Assembly: GCF_023074185.1 (NCBI RefSeq)
Contig: NZ_JADPKY010000116.1
Span: forward strand, 35,134 to 99,133
DNA length: 64,000 nucleotides
DNA from: Bradyrhizobium sp. 132
GTDB taxonomy: Bacteria; Pseudomonadota; Alphaproteobacteria; Rhizobiales; Xanthobacteraceae
Direction of reading: 5' to 3'
The position numbers and the translations under genes are program-made. Each line of letters starts with the position of its first letter. Within the stretch, counting starts at the first letter, position 1. Below the pieces are notes generated by a model. That model saw only the letters and a program-made list of their open reading frames with translations, was not told the origin of the DNA and did not search any database. Shown one piece after another: positions 54,233 to 62,164 of this stretch.

Positions 54233-55297
54233 CTACTTCTTCGCGGGCGCCTGCGGCTGGGACGGCGGCACGGTCTCGATCAGCTTGCCGGAAAATACCG
54301 GCGCCGAGGTCGGCTGCCCGTTGGGCGAGCCGCCCGTCTGCTCGACAGTGACGGCGTAGGTCGCGCCGTTGACGACGTCGGCATCGTACGAACCGAGCAC
54401 CGGTCGTGCGGTGAAATCGCCTGCGCCGATCACGCCCAGCGAGCGCGGGCCCGGCAGCCTGTCGGAGATCAGCCAGAGCTCGAAACTCTTGCCGGGCTCC
54501 GGCGTCGCGCCGACCTTGCGCACGGTAAAATTCCTGGACGCACCGTCGATGGTGAGGATGAAGGCGGGACCGCCGCCCTGGCCCTGCAACAGCGCGACGT
54601 ATTGCGACGAAGGCGGAAGCGACGCCGGTGTCTTCACCTCGACCGTCTGGATGCGCACGGGCGGACGCAAGCCGCCCGGCAGCGCCTCGGGCCGGAATAT
54701 CTGAAGCGACAGCGTCACGAGCAGCGCGGCCGCGAGTGCACCGACGGCGGATGCGATGGTGCGCCAGCGCTTCACACGGCCCTCGAGCCGAATCACATTG
54801 CTGTTGTCGGCGACCGGCGCCGGCGGCACACGCGCGACCTGCGGGTCTGGCGCATGGACCTGCGGCATGAATATCGGCACGACGTCGGGAATCGCATCGC
54901 GCTCGGAGCGCGCCGTTTCGCCCTGCTCCGCTTCGGGAGGCTGCGGCCCCGGTTGTTGCATATCCTGCGACGGCAGCTCCGGAGACACGGTGTCGAGCGA
55001 GGAAAGTTCCGGCACAGATGGCGGTAGCGGCGGCGCGACGTCCTGCAACGCCGGCGGCTCCTGCGCAAAGTCCGTCCGCGCGAGCTCGGACCTGATGTTC
55101 TCCCACACGATCGGACGCGGCTCGATCGAGCCGACCATCTGGTTGAGCACGCCGATCCGGTACGCCCACGCCTGCACGATCTCGGCGAACGCCTTGTCCA
55201 CCGCCATCATGGTCTCGACCTGCGCGCGCTCGTCGGCGTCGAGCGTACCGAGCGCATATTCCGCGGCGAGCGCGATATGGTCCTCCGTATAGGCCAT
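54233..55297 (-). CDS. Anti-sigma factor, RskA/anti-sigma-K type
   Basis: A 354-residue membrane protein starting MAYTEDHIALAAEYALGTLDADERAQVE, the usual anti-sigma domain of RskA without the zinc HxxxCxxC motif. A Pro-rich spacer of over 90 residues (PPLPPSVPELSS to VPPAPVADNSN) is much longer than normal. One membrane helix follows (WRTIASAVGALAAALLVTLSLQIF, about 188-212), then the periplasmic RskA_C domain with GKSFELWLISDRLPGPRSLGVIGAG. It would hold the ECF sigma factor encoded just upstream in an inactive state until a periplasmic signal releases it. Confidence 0.88.
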   Translation of the reverse strand: MAYTEDHIALAAEYALGTLDADERAQVETMMAVDKAFAEIVQAWAYRIGVLNQMVGSIEPRPIVWENIRSELARTDFAQEPPALQDVAPPLPPSVPELSSLDTVSPELPSQDMQQPGPQPPEAEQGETARSERDAIPDVVPIFMPQVHAPDPQVARVPPAPVADNSNVIRLEGRVKRWRTIASAVGALAAALLVTLSLQIFRPEALPGGLRPPVRIQTVEVKTPASLPPSSQYVALLQGQGGGPAFILTIDGASRNFTVRKVGATPEPGKSFELWLISDRLPGPRSLGVIGAGDFTARPVLGSYDADVVNGATYAVTVEQTGGSPNGQPTSAPVFSGKLIETVPPSQPQAPAKK

Positions 55298-55333
55298 CAC
55301 TTGCGGTCCAGACCCACCCTCACAGTATGAGCT

Positions 55334-55376
55334 CTCATAGCCCAAGCCCTCATAGCCCAAGCCTCATAGTCCAAGA
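55334..55376. repeat. Short tandem repeat between sigma and anti-sigma genes
   Basis: Three units of 14-15 bases (CTCATAGCCCAAGC, CTCATAGCCCAAGC, CTCATAGTCCAAGA) read on the plus strand. The right-most unit covers the last codons and stop of the sigma gene. Such repeats arise by slippage and would change the distance between the two coupled genes. Confidence 0.75.
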
Positions 55377-55909
55377 CATGCGCGAATATCCAACATGCTG
55401 CGGCGGAGCCACGTCTTCACCGTGTTGACGGGCACCGCGAATTTCTCCGCCAATTGCTCGCGGCTCCAGCCGTTGTAATAGGCGAGAAGCACGAGCCTCT
55501 GACGGTCCGGCTCGAGCCGGCCGATACATTCCAGGAGCCGCTTCAATTCCTCGGTCATCTCCCTCCGCGCCAGCGGATCGGGGCTGTCGCCTGCGACTTC
55601 CATCGCCTGCGGCTCTTCCTCGATGGAGACTTCCGTCTTCTTGCGCACGATGTCGATGGCGCGGTTGCGCGCGATCGACGCCATCCACGTAATCGGCGAC
55701 GAAAGAGCGGGATTGAACTGGCCGGCGCTGTTCCAGATCTTGACGTAGGTCTCCTGAATGACCTCCTCTGCGATATCCTGTCGGCGTAAGATACGGAGCA
55801 CGACGCCAAAGAGTTTCGCGCGCGTGGCGACGTAGAGGCGTTCGAACGCGGCCTGATCGCCCTGCGCTACCGCCCCAATCAGCCCGACCAGCTCTGCTGG
55901 CGTCAGCAT
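55364..55909 (-). CDS. ECF sigma factor (RskA-partnered)
   Basis: A 181-residue sigma-70 family factor. Region 2 is visible as FERLYVATRAKLFGVVLRILRRQDIAEEVIQETYVKIW and WMASIARNRAIDIVRKK; region 4 as RQRLVLLAYYNGWSREQLAEKFAVPVNTVKTWLRRSMLDIR. Pairing with a RskA-type anti-sigma gene 66 bases downstream indicates an envelope-stress or redox-type ECF factor. No PhyR/NepR partners are present, so it is not the general-stress EcfG. The target promoter is unknown. Confidence 0.92.
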   Translation of the reverse strand: MLTPAELVGLIGAVAQGDQAAFERLYVATRAKLFGVVLRILRRQDIAEEVIQETYVKIWNSAGQFNPALSSPITWMASIARNRAIDIVRKKTEVSIEEEPQAMEVAGDSPDPLARREMTEELKRLLECIGRLEPDRQRLVLLAYYNGWSREQLAEKFAVPVNTVKTWLRRSMLDIRACLGL

Positions 55910-56030
55910 TCAGCCCCCCAATGCGCGGCCCGTCGCGTTCCGCGCAGGCTCTGGCACTCCGCCACCATAGCGCGCGACAAAGCCGACCACCAAGGGGGCG
56001 CGTCGCCGCGCTGTGGACAGCACATGCGAA

Positions 56031-56059
56031 AACCCGGCCCTTGCGGGTCCGGGTTCTGC
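56031..56059 (-). terminator. Rho-independent terminator after fliJ
   Basis: On the minus strand, AACCCGG/CCGGGTT arms (56049-56055 and 56031-56037) with a GC-rich loop are followed by TTTTCGC. It lies about 35 bases beyond the fliJ stop and would end the fliI-fliJ transcript. Confidence 0.6.
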
Positions 56060-56089
56060 AAAATTCTCGCAGGTCTGGCGGCTAGCGCC

Positions 56090-56509
56090 TCAGGCAACGG
56101 CGCCCATGCGGGCACGCATCAGGCCGATGCTGTCGAGGTCGGCCTGCTCGCGGGCGTTTTCCTCGGCGCGTTCGCGGGCCTGGTCCCGCTCGTCGAGGAG
56201 CTCGACCTTCTTCAGTTCCTCGAAGGCTTCGGCCAGCGCGGCCTTGGCTTCGTCGAGCTGGCCCTTCAGCTCGTCGGCCGAACGGGTCAGGTTCTCGCGG
56301 CGCTGGATCGCCGCCTTGGCATAGGTCGGATAGGCGAAGTGCGAGGGATCGTTGATCCCGGCACGCTCCTGCTCGGTCGAGATCTCGCGTTCGAGATCGG
56401 TCGACATCCGCTGGAAGTCGGCAATCATGGTCTCGATCTGGGTGACCCGGCGGCGCTTCTCGTCGACCTGAAATTTCTTCAGGCGAATGAGGGTATCACG
56501 TGACTTCAT
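56090..56509 (-). CDS. fliJ: Flagellar export protein FliJ
   Basis: A 139-residue, almost wholly helical coiled-coil protein: MKSRDTLIRLKKFQVDEKRRRVTQIETMIADFQRMSTDLEREI, later ELKGQLDEAKAALAEAFEELKKVELLDERDQARE. This is the FliJ pattern, including the RLKKFQVDEKRR start, and it directly follows fliI on the same strand. FliJ is the stalk-like partner of the FliI hexamer in the flagellar export ATPase. The gap to fliI is 121 bases, longer than in tight operons. Confidence 0.88.
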   Translation of the reverse strand: MKSRDTLIRLKKFQVDEKRRRVTQIETMIADFQRMSTDLEREISTEQERAGINDPSHFAYPTYAKAAIQRRENLTRSADELKGQLDEAKAALAEAFEELKKVELLDERDQARERAEENAREQADLDSIGLMRARMGAVA

Positions 56510-56630
56510 CGACTCGTACTCCCCAGAAGTCCCTTGGCTGCACGTGGGACAACACCGGTCTCCCCACGGGCCCGACTGGGGCCAAGACCGGCTCTGCTAC
56601 TCTGTGGGATGGGATGATGACGGGACAAAG

Positions 56631-57956
56631 TTAGCGTTCCGTTTCCAAATTGCCGAGGATTAGCGCCAACTGGCGGTAGCCGTCCGCCAGTGATGCATTT
56701 TCGTCCTTGCGCTGGCGCAGGAAGGCCTCCAGCGGCTCGTGCAGGCGGATCGCCTCGTCGACCTCGGGGCTGGAGCCGGCGCGGTAGGCCCCGAGCCGGA
56801 TCAATTCCTCCATGTCGGCATAGGTCGCCATCACCTGGCGCGCCCGCTGGATGGTCGGCCAGAATTGCGGGTCGGCCGATTTCGGCATGGTGCGGGAGAC
56901 GGATTTGAGGATGTTGATGGCGGGGTAGCGGCCGCGCTCGGCGATCGAGCGCTGCATCACGATGTGGCCGTCGAGGATGCCGCGGACAGCATCCGCGATC
57001 GGCTCGTTATGGTCGTCGCCGTCGACCAGCACGGTGAAGATCGCGGTGATGGCGCCCTCGCCCAGGCCCGGTCCGGCGCGCTCCAGAAGCTTCGGCAGCT
57101 CGGTGAACACGGTCGGCGTGTAGCCCTTGGCGGTCGGCGGTTCGCCGGCGGACAGACCGATCTCGCGCTGAGCCATGGCAAAGCGCGTCACCGAATCCAT
57201 CAGGCACAGGACGTCCTGCTCCTCGTCGCGAAAATATTCGGCGACCGCGAGCGTGAGATACGCGGCCTGGCGGCGCATCAGCGCCGGCTCGTCAGAGGTC
57301 GCGACCACGACGACGGAGCGCGCCAGGCCCTCCTCTCCGAGGTCGTCCTGCAAGAACTCCTGCACCTCGCGGCCACGTTCGCCGATCAGCCCGATGACGC
57401 TGACCGCGGCATCGACATTGCGCGCGAGCATCGACAGCAGCACCGATTTGCCGACGCCGGACCCTGCGAAGATGCCCATGCGCTGGCCGCGGCAACAGGT
57501 GAGAAAGGTGTTCATCGCGCGCACGCCGAGATCGAGCGGCGCGCCGACGCGCTTGCGCGAGTGCGCCGGCGGCGGCGAATTGCGGTACGGCATTGGCGCC
57601 GGGCCCTGCGGCAGCGGCCCCTTGCCGTCGATCGGCTCGCCCAGCGCATTGACGACGCGGCCGAGCCAGGCCGCGCAAGGCCGCACCTGATTTGCGGAAT
57701 TGGCGATAACGGCCTTGCAGCCGCGCCGCACGCCGTCGAGGCCGGCGAACGGCATCACGACGGCATTGTTGCCGGAGAAGCCGATCACCTCGCAGGGGAT
57801 GGAACGGTTGCCGCCGGTCTCGATCACGAGCCGCGCGCCGACCGACATCGCGTGGATCGGGCCGGCCACCTCGACCATCAGGCCGCGCACGCCGACCACA
57901 CGGCCATAAATATTGACGCCGTCGATATCGCCGATCTGTTCGGCCAGCGCCTTCAT
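56631..57956 (-). CDS. fliI: Flagellum-specific ATPase FliI
   Basis: A 441-residue F1-beta-like ATPase. Walker A AGSGVGKS (164-171), catalytic region GLIGERGREVQEF, Walker B DVLCLMDSVTRFAMAQREIGLSAGEPP (Asp at about 254), and the downstream PTVFTELPKLLERAGPG, which are diagnostic of type III export ATPases. The N-terminal beta-barrel (about 10-95) has GRVVGVRGLMVEVAGP. It sits divergently from ctrA (450 bases apart), whose upstream region may also carry the fliI promoter. Confidence 0.96.
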   Translation of the reverse strand: MKALAEQIGDIDGVNIYGRVVGVRGLMVEVAGPIHAMSVGARLVIETGGNRSIPCEVIGFSGNNAVVMPFAGLDGVRRGCKAVIANSANQVRPCAAWLGRVVNALGEPIDGKGPLPQGPAPMPYRNSPPPAHSRKRVGAPLDLGVRAMNTFLTCCRGQRMGIFAGSGVGKSVLLSMLARNVDAAVSVIGLIGERGREVQEFLQDDLGEEGLARSVVVVATSDEPALMRRQAAYLTLAVAEYFRDEEQDVLCLMDSVTRFAMAQREIGLSAGEPPTAKGYTPTVFTELPKLLERAGPGLGEGAITAIFTVLVDGDDHNEPIADAVRGILDGHIVMQRSIAERGRYPAINILKSVSRTMPKSADPQFWPTIQRARQVMATYADMEELIRLGAYRAGSSPEVDEAIRLHEPLEAFLRQRKDENASLADGYRQLALILGNLETER

Positions 57957-58407
57957 TCGGCAAGAGCTTTCATTAAGAGAGTGCCTTCATAAGAGGGCCT
58001 TGATGGGGTGATCGCCTGCGCGATCCCGGGGGGTTCGTGGCGAAAACCTTAAATTTCGCCATATTTCTGAACGGCGCTTAACTTCGTGTTTACCCGCATC
58101 GTTAATCATTGCGTCACTGTCTTTGTGACTGAGCGTGACTCCCCTTCAGAAGAAGGTTGAGTCGCGGGAGTCGGTTAGGCCCGTCTCTTAAAGTGGAACT
58201 TGAACGCAACCGGATAACGAAAGCTGCTTCGCACACAAGACCTTAGGGCGATTCGACCAAAATTGCATCTACAGGGCTTGCGTTCCAGAATCAGAATTTG
58301 TTAACCATCTGTTGTCAGGATCCGAATCAGTTGTTCAAAGGCGTTTTGTTGTGTGCCGCGAATGCGGCCGACCTGACGCCCAGGAGCGGCGACTATGGGG
58401 AACTGGC
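57957..58407. promoter_or_regulatory. fliI/ctrA divergent regulatory region with CtrA-type boxes
   Basis: About 450 gene-free bases. TTAA-N7-TTTAC at 58078-58093 is one base from the CtrA consensus. TTAACCAT at 58301-58308 is an exact CtrA half-site 8-mer. Six GANTC sites sit between 58137 and 58328. This arrangement fits an autoregulated, methylation-sensitive ctrA promoter and may also serve fliI on the other strand. Confidence 0.65.
58137..58328. promoter_or_regulatory. Cluster of six GANTC (CcrM methylation) sites
   Basis: GANTC at 58137, 58159, 58168, 58250, 58288 and 58324 (each 5 bases). Random expectation at 1 in 256 is under one site in this 192-base stretch. In Caulobacter the ctrA P1 promoter is controlled by CcrM methylation and GcrA; this dense set suggests the same logic. 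Palindromic GANTC can be methylated on both strands. Confidence 0.75.
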
Positions 58408-59109
58408 ATGCGCGTTTTGCTGATTGAAGATGACAGCGCCGTCGCGCAGTCGATCGAGCTGATGCTGAAGTCTGAGAGCTTCAACGTCTACACGACCGAT
58501 TTGGGGGAAGAAGGCGTCGATCTCGGTAAATTATACGATTACGACATTATCCTTCTCGACCTCAACCTGCCCGACATGTCCGGCTACGACGTGCTCAAGC
58601 AGCTCCGGGTCTCCAAGATCAAGACACCAATTCTGATCCTCTCCGGCCTCGCCGGCATCGAGGACAAGGTCAAGGGTCTCGGCGTCGGCGCCGACGACTA
58701 CATGACCAAGCCGTTCCACAAGGACGAGCTGGTTGCCCGCATCCACGCGATCGTGCGCCGTTCCAAGGGCCATGCCCAGTCGGTCATCCAGACTGGCGAC
58801 CTCGTCGTCAACCTCGACACCAAGACGGTCGAAGTCGGCGGCCAGCGCGTGCATCTGACCGGTAAGGAATACCAGATGCTGGAGCTGCTCTCGCTCCGCA
58901 AGGGTACGACCCTCACCAAGGAAATGTTCCTCAACCACCTCTACGGCGGCATGGACGAGCCGGAGCTGAAGATCATCGACGTCTTCATCTGCAAGCTCCG
59001 CAAGAAGCTCGCGAATGCCTCGGAAGGCCGCAACTTTATCGAGACCGTGTGGGGCCGCGGCTACGTGCTGCGCGAGCCGCACGAGGTCGAAGAGCGCATT
59101 CCCGCCTGA
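58408..59109 (+). CDS. ctrA: Cell-cycle response regulator CtrA
   Basis: A 233-residue OmpR-type regulator. MRVLLIEDDSAVAQSIELML opens the receiver domain, with phosphoacceptor Asp51 in ILLDLNLPD and the conserved Lys in DDYMTKPFHKDEL. The DNA-binding domain has HLTGKEYQMLELLSLRKGTTLTKEMFLNHLYGG and ETVWGRGYVLREP, both nearly invariant in CtrA. The C-terminus VEERIPA is typical. CtrA controls cell-cycle and flagellar genes. The start follows GGGGAACTGGC; a longer open frame to 58312 is not used in the family. A strong terminator follows. Confidence 0.97.
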   Translation: MRVLLIEDDSAVAQSIELMLKSESFNVYTTDLGEEGVDLGKLYDYDIILLDLNLPDMSGYDVLKQLRVSKIKTPILILSGLAGIEDKVKGLGVGADDYMTKPFHKDELVARIHAIVRRSKGHAQSVIQTGDLVVNLDTKTVEVGGQRVHLTGKEYQMLELLSLRKGTTLTKEMFLNHLYGGMDEPELKIIDVFICKLRKKLANASEGRNFIETVWGRGYVLREPHEVEERIPA

Positions 59110-59155
59110 TCAGTTTACGTCGCAAGCCCCAGGGGTTTGCTCCTCCCAGCCTGGA

Positions 59156-59186
59156 CCCCGCCGCAAATGGCGGGGTTTTTGTTTTT
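59156..59186 (+). terminator. Rho-independent terminator after ctrA
   Basis: Perfect stem CCCCGCC/GGCGGGG with a GCAAAT loop, followed by TTTTTGTTTTT, about 45 bases after the ctrA stop. It is one of the clearest terminators in the window. Confidence 0.92.
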
Positions 59187-59273
59187 GGGAACGAACGCGG
59201 CCTCATCGTCCGCCCGCCATTGAACCGCTATCCTTCCCCCGCCGACGAATGGTCGCTGCACGATGGGGGAACG

Positions 59274-59678
59274 ATGATCCTGCAATCACTGGCCGGCTTG
59301 CCCGCCTTCCTGGTCTATTTCTGCACCGGGCTGGTCGCGATCGTGGCGTATCTGTTCGTCTACACCCGCATCACGGCGCACAACGAATTCCAGCTGATCC
59401 GCGACAACGATCCGGCTGCCGCGATCGCGCTCGGCCTCAGCCTGCTGGGCTTCGTGGCGCCGCTGGTTAGCGCCATCGCGCATTCGGCCAATGTGCTGGA
59501 CTGCCTGATATGGGCGATGATCGGGCTGCTCGTTCAGATCGTCGTGTTCTTTCTGGTGAAGGTGCCGGTGCCGAACCTGTCGGCGCGGATCGCCGCCGGC
59601 GAGCTCGCGCCCGCGATCTGGCTCGGGCTGTCGTCGCTCGCCGCGGGCCTGCTCAACGCCGCCTGCATGATCTACTGA
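59274..59678 (+). CDS. DUF350 membrane protein (YjfL-like)
   Basis: A 134-residue inner-membrane protein from MILQSLAGLPAF with GGGGGAACG upstream. Four hydrophobic helices: FLVYFCTGLVAIVAYLFVYTRI, AIALGLSLLGFVAPLVSAIAHS, LIWAMIGLLVQIVVFFLVKV and LAPAIWLGLSSLAAGLLNAACMI. This is the DUF350 pattern (two repeats of two helices). Encoded just ahead of a Ser-rich membrane protein and a glutathionylspermidine-synthase-like gene, the same neighbourhood as yjfL-yjfM-yjfC in E. coli. Function unknown. Confidence 0.88.
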   Translation: MILQSLAGLPAFLVYFCTGLVAIVAYLFVYTRITAHNEFQLIRDNDPAAAIALGLSLLGFVAPLVSAIAHSANVLDCLIWAMIGLLVQIVVFFLVKVPVPNLSARIAAGELAPAIWLGLSSLAAGLLNAACMIY

Positions 59679-59679
59679 C

Positions 59680-60084
59680 ATGGCCGACAGGCCCTCCAAA
59701 AAGGAGTTCGGCAAACGCCGGCCGGCGGCGGGACCGCCGTCTCCGCAACAGCCGGTGAAGCGCTCCGGCCATGTCGCGCTGCTGGTGATGGGCACAATCG
59801 CGGTCGGCGCCACCGCCTACACGCTGATGCCGCGGCAGAATTGCGAGCCCTCTGCTCCCGGGGCGACAGTCCACGGAGCCGCGTCGGTGCAGGCAAGCGC
59901 CGCGTGCAGCAGCAGAAGCGGTTCGTCAGGCGGCGGCGGCTCGCGCTGGTCGTCGCGATCGAGTTTCTCCAGCAGCGACTCCTCGAGCCATTCCTCGTCG
60001 GGAATGTCGTCCGATTCAGGCTCCGGCGGCGTGAGCCGCGGCGGCTTCGGCTCGTTTGGTCACGGCTTTTCGGGTGGCGGCTGA
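59680..60084 (+). CDS. Ser/Gly-rich membrane-anchored protein (DUF1190/YgiB-YjfM position)
   Basis: A 134-residue protein: basic N-terminus (MADRPSKKEFGKRRPAAG), one membrane helix (about 31-48, VALLVMGTIAVGATAYTLM), then a low-complexity Ser/Gly tail with two cysteines and ending GGFGSFGHGFSGGG. Starts two bases after the DUF350 stop and ends three bases before the synthase-like gene, so it belongs to the same operon. The place matches YgiB/YjfM (DUF1190). I cannot confirm the domain by eye; synteny is the main evidence. Confidence 0.7.
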   Translation: MADRPSKKEFGKRRPAAGPPSPQQPVKRSGHVALLVMGTIAVGATAYTLMPRQNCEPSAPGATVHGAASVQASAACSSRSGSSGGGGSRWSSRSSFSSSDSSSHSSSGMSSDSGSGGVSRGGFGSFGHGFSGGG

Positions 60085-60087
60085 TCC

Positions 60088-61365
60088 ATGCGACGCATCG
60101 TCTGCCCCGAGCGCGACGACTGGCGGCAGACTGCCGAACAATACGGCTTCGCCTTCCACACCATCGACGGCGAGCGCTATTGGGACGAGCGCGCCTACTA
60201 CGCCTTCACGCTCGACGAGATCGAGCGCGGCATCGAGACGCCGACCGGCGAGATCGACGCGATGTGCCTGGAGCTTGCCGGCCGCGTGATCGGCGACGAG
60301 CGCCATCTGCAGCGCTTGAAGATACCGGACGCGTTCTGGAGCTTGATCGCCGAAAGCTGGGCACGAGACGACCGCAGCCTCTATGGCCGGCTCGATCTGA
60401 AATTCGACGGCAAGGGGCCGGCAAAGCTGCTCGAATACACCGCGGATACGCCGACCTCGGTTTTCGAAGCCGCGGTGTTTCAATGGACCTGGGTCGAACA
60501 GGCGATCGATCGCCAAATCATCCCGTCACGCGCTGACCAGTTCAACTCCATCCACGAACGGCTGATCGAAGCGTGGAAGCAGATTGCCGCAGGCCGCCAT
60601 GTCCATCTCGCCGGCACCACAGGCAATGACGAGGACGCCGGCACGCTCGCCTATCTCGAAGACACGGCGCGCCAGGCGGGACTGACAACCACACTGCTCG
60701 ACATCGAGGCGATCGGCTGGCGCGACCAGGCCGGCGGCTTCGTCGATATCGACGGCCGCGACATAGCGCTCGCCTTCAAGCTCTATCCCTGGGAATGGAT
60801 GTTCCACGACGCCTTCGGCGCGAAGCTCAAGGACGCAACGACGCGCTGGATCGAACCGCCGTGGAAGGCGGTGCTCTCCAACAAGGGCATCCTGCCGCTG
60901 CTCTGGGAGATGTTTCCGAACCATCCCCATCTGCTGCCGGCCTTCTTCGAGGACGATCCGCGGGCGGCCGAGCTCGGCAGCTCCTGTGTGCGCAAGCCGC
61001 TGCTGTCGCGCGAAGGCGCCAATGTCACGCTGGTGTCTGGCGGCATGCCGCTCGACGAGCAGGCCGGCCCTTACGGCGCCGAAGGATTTGTGCGGCAGGC
61101 ATTGTCACCGCTGCCGAATTTTTCAGGCTTCTATCCGGTGGTGGGAAGCTGGCTGGTGAATCACGAACCCTGCGGCCTGTCGATCCGCGAGGATGAAAGC
61201 CCGATCACCGGCAACGGCTCGCGGTTTCTGCCGCATGCGATTTTGTTAGTTACGCTCTTCCCCCTCACCTTGTGGGGACAAGGAAGACAGTTTACCGCGC
61301 CGCGGCGACCTTCAACGACGGCGGCATCAATCCGCCCATCGGGCGGCCGGAGCGCGTCGGGTTGA
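60088..61365 (+). CDS. Glutathionylspermidine synthase family ATP-grasp protein (YgiC/YjfC-like), with C-terminal extension
   Basis: A 425-residue protein starting MRRIVCPERDDWRQTAEQYGFAFHTIDGERYWDERAYYAF. ATP-grasp features: LKFDGKGPAKLLEYTADTPTSVFEA, ALAFKLYPWEW, PPWKAVLSNKGILPLLW and RKPLLSREGANVTLV. Family members usually end soon after SPITGNGSRFLPHAI; here the frame runs on for about 45 residues (LFPLTLWGQGRQFT to RSASG), overlapping the 3' end of cheR on the other strand by 74 bases. Third gene of the DUF350/Ser-rich/synthase operon. The true substrate (a peptide or amine ligation) is unknown. Confidence 0.85.
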   Translation: MRRIVCPERDDWRQTAEQYGFAFHTIDGERYWDERAYYAFTLDEIERGIETPTGEIDAMCLELAGRVIGDERHLQRLKIPDAFWSLIAESWARDDRSLYGRLDLKFDGKGPAKLLEYTADTPTSVFEAAVFQWTWVEQAIDRQIIPSRADQFNSIHERLIEAWKQIAAGRHVHLAGTTGNDEDAGTLAYLEDTARQAGLTTTLLDIEAIGWRDQAGGFVDIDGRDIALAFKLYPWEWMFHDAFGAKLKDATTRWIEPPWKAVLSNKGILPLLWEMFPNHPHLLPAFFEDDPRAAELGSSCVRKPLLSREGANVTLVSGGMPLDEQAGPYGAEGFVRQALSPLPNFSGFYPVVGSWLVNHEPCGLSIREDESPITGNGSRFLPHAILLVTLFPLTLWGQGRQFTAPRRPSTTAASIRPSGGRSASG

Positions 61366-62164
61366 GCTGATAGAGACCGCGGCGGTCGGCGATCGGGCGG
61401 AACGCGTCGGTGATGCCGACGACGGATTCGGCGGCGCCAAGCAGCAGCGTACCGTCGACTTCCAGTCCCTTCGTCATGCGCTCGAAGATCACCGCCTTGG
61501 TGTCCTGGTCGAAATAGATCAGCACGTTGCGGCAGAAGATTACGTCGAACGTGCCGAGATGGGAGAAGTCCTGCAACAGATTGAGCTGGCGGAACTGCAC
61601 CATCGCGCGAATGTCGGCATTGAGCTGCCAGATGTCGCCCGATTGCGTGAAGTATTTCATCAGGTGCTGGATCGGCAGGCCGCGCTGCACCTCGAACTGG
61701 CTGTAGACGCCGGCCTTGGATTTCTCCAGCACCTCCTGCGACAGATCGGTGGCGACGATCTCGATGCGCCAGCCGGCGAAGGCTGTGCCCATCTCCTTCA
61801 CGCACATCGCGATCGAATAGGGCTCCTGCCCCGTCGACGACGCCGCCGACCAGATGCGCAGCGATCTGCGCGCCGCGCGCGCCCGAAGCAGACCCGGCAG
61901 GATGGTTTCGCGTAAGTGGTCGAATGGAATCTTGTCGCGGTAGAAGAAAGTCTCGTTGGTGGTCATCGCTTCGACCACGTCGGTCGCAAGCCGCCCGTCG
62001 CCGTTCCTGATCTTCAGCACGAGATCGGGAATGCCGGGAAGACTAGCCTTGCGGGCCAGCGGCAGCAGACGGCTCTCAACCAGATACTGCTTGTCCGGGG
62101 AGAGATCGAGGCCGGAGCGCTCTTTCAGGAACTTGCGCAGATAGTCGTAGTCGACCGGCGTCAC
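61292..62164 (-). CDS. cheR: Chemotaxis protein methyltransferase CheR
   Basis: A 290-residue methyltransferase. The N-terminal helical domain is YLRKFLKERSGLDLSPDKQYLVESRL. The catalytic domain has EAMTTNETFFYRD, LRIWSAASSTGQEPYSIAM (SAM site), IVATDLSQEVLEKSKAGVYSQFEVQRGLP and DVIFCRNVLIYFD, all diagnostic of CheR. It methylates glutamates of chemoreceptors with SAM. Its start overlaps cheB by four bases; the 3' end overlaps the tail of the convergent synthase-like gene. Confidence 0.96.
   Translation of the reverse strand: MTPVDYDYLRKFLKERSGLDLSPDKQYLVESRLLPLARKASLPGIPDLVLKIRNGDGRLATDVVEAMTTNETFFYRDKIPFDHLRETILPGLLRARAARRSLRIWSAASSTGQEPYSIAMCVKEMGTAFAGWRIEIVATDLSQEVLEKSKAGVYSQFEVQRGLPIQHLMKYFTQSGDIWQLNADIRAMVQFRQLNLLQDFSHLGTFDVIFCRNVLIYFDQDTKAVIFERMTKGLEVDGTLLLGAAESVVGITDAFRPIADRRGLYQLNPTRSGRPMGGLMPPSLKVAAAR

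Noticed and set aside
54078..55169. N-terminal extension of the AraC regulator to 683 codons
   Set aside because: The extra part is another frame of the anti-sigma gene; ATG at 54077 with a ribosome site gives a normal AraC length.
55334..55376. Possible CRISPR-like repeats
   Set aside because: Units are only 14-15 bases and directly adjacent with no spacers.
56739..57992. A 417-codon open frame antisense to fliI
   Set aside because: Shadow frame with Asp/His/Arg-rich sequence; fliI has all its motifs.
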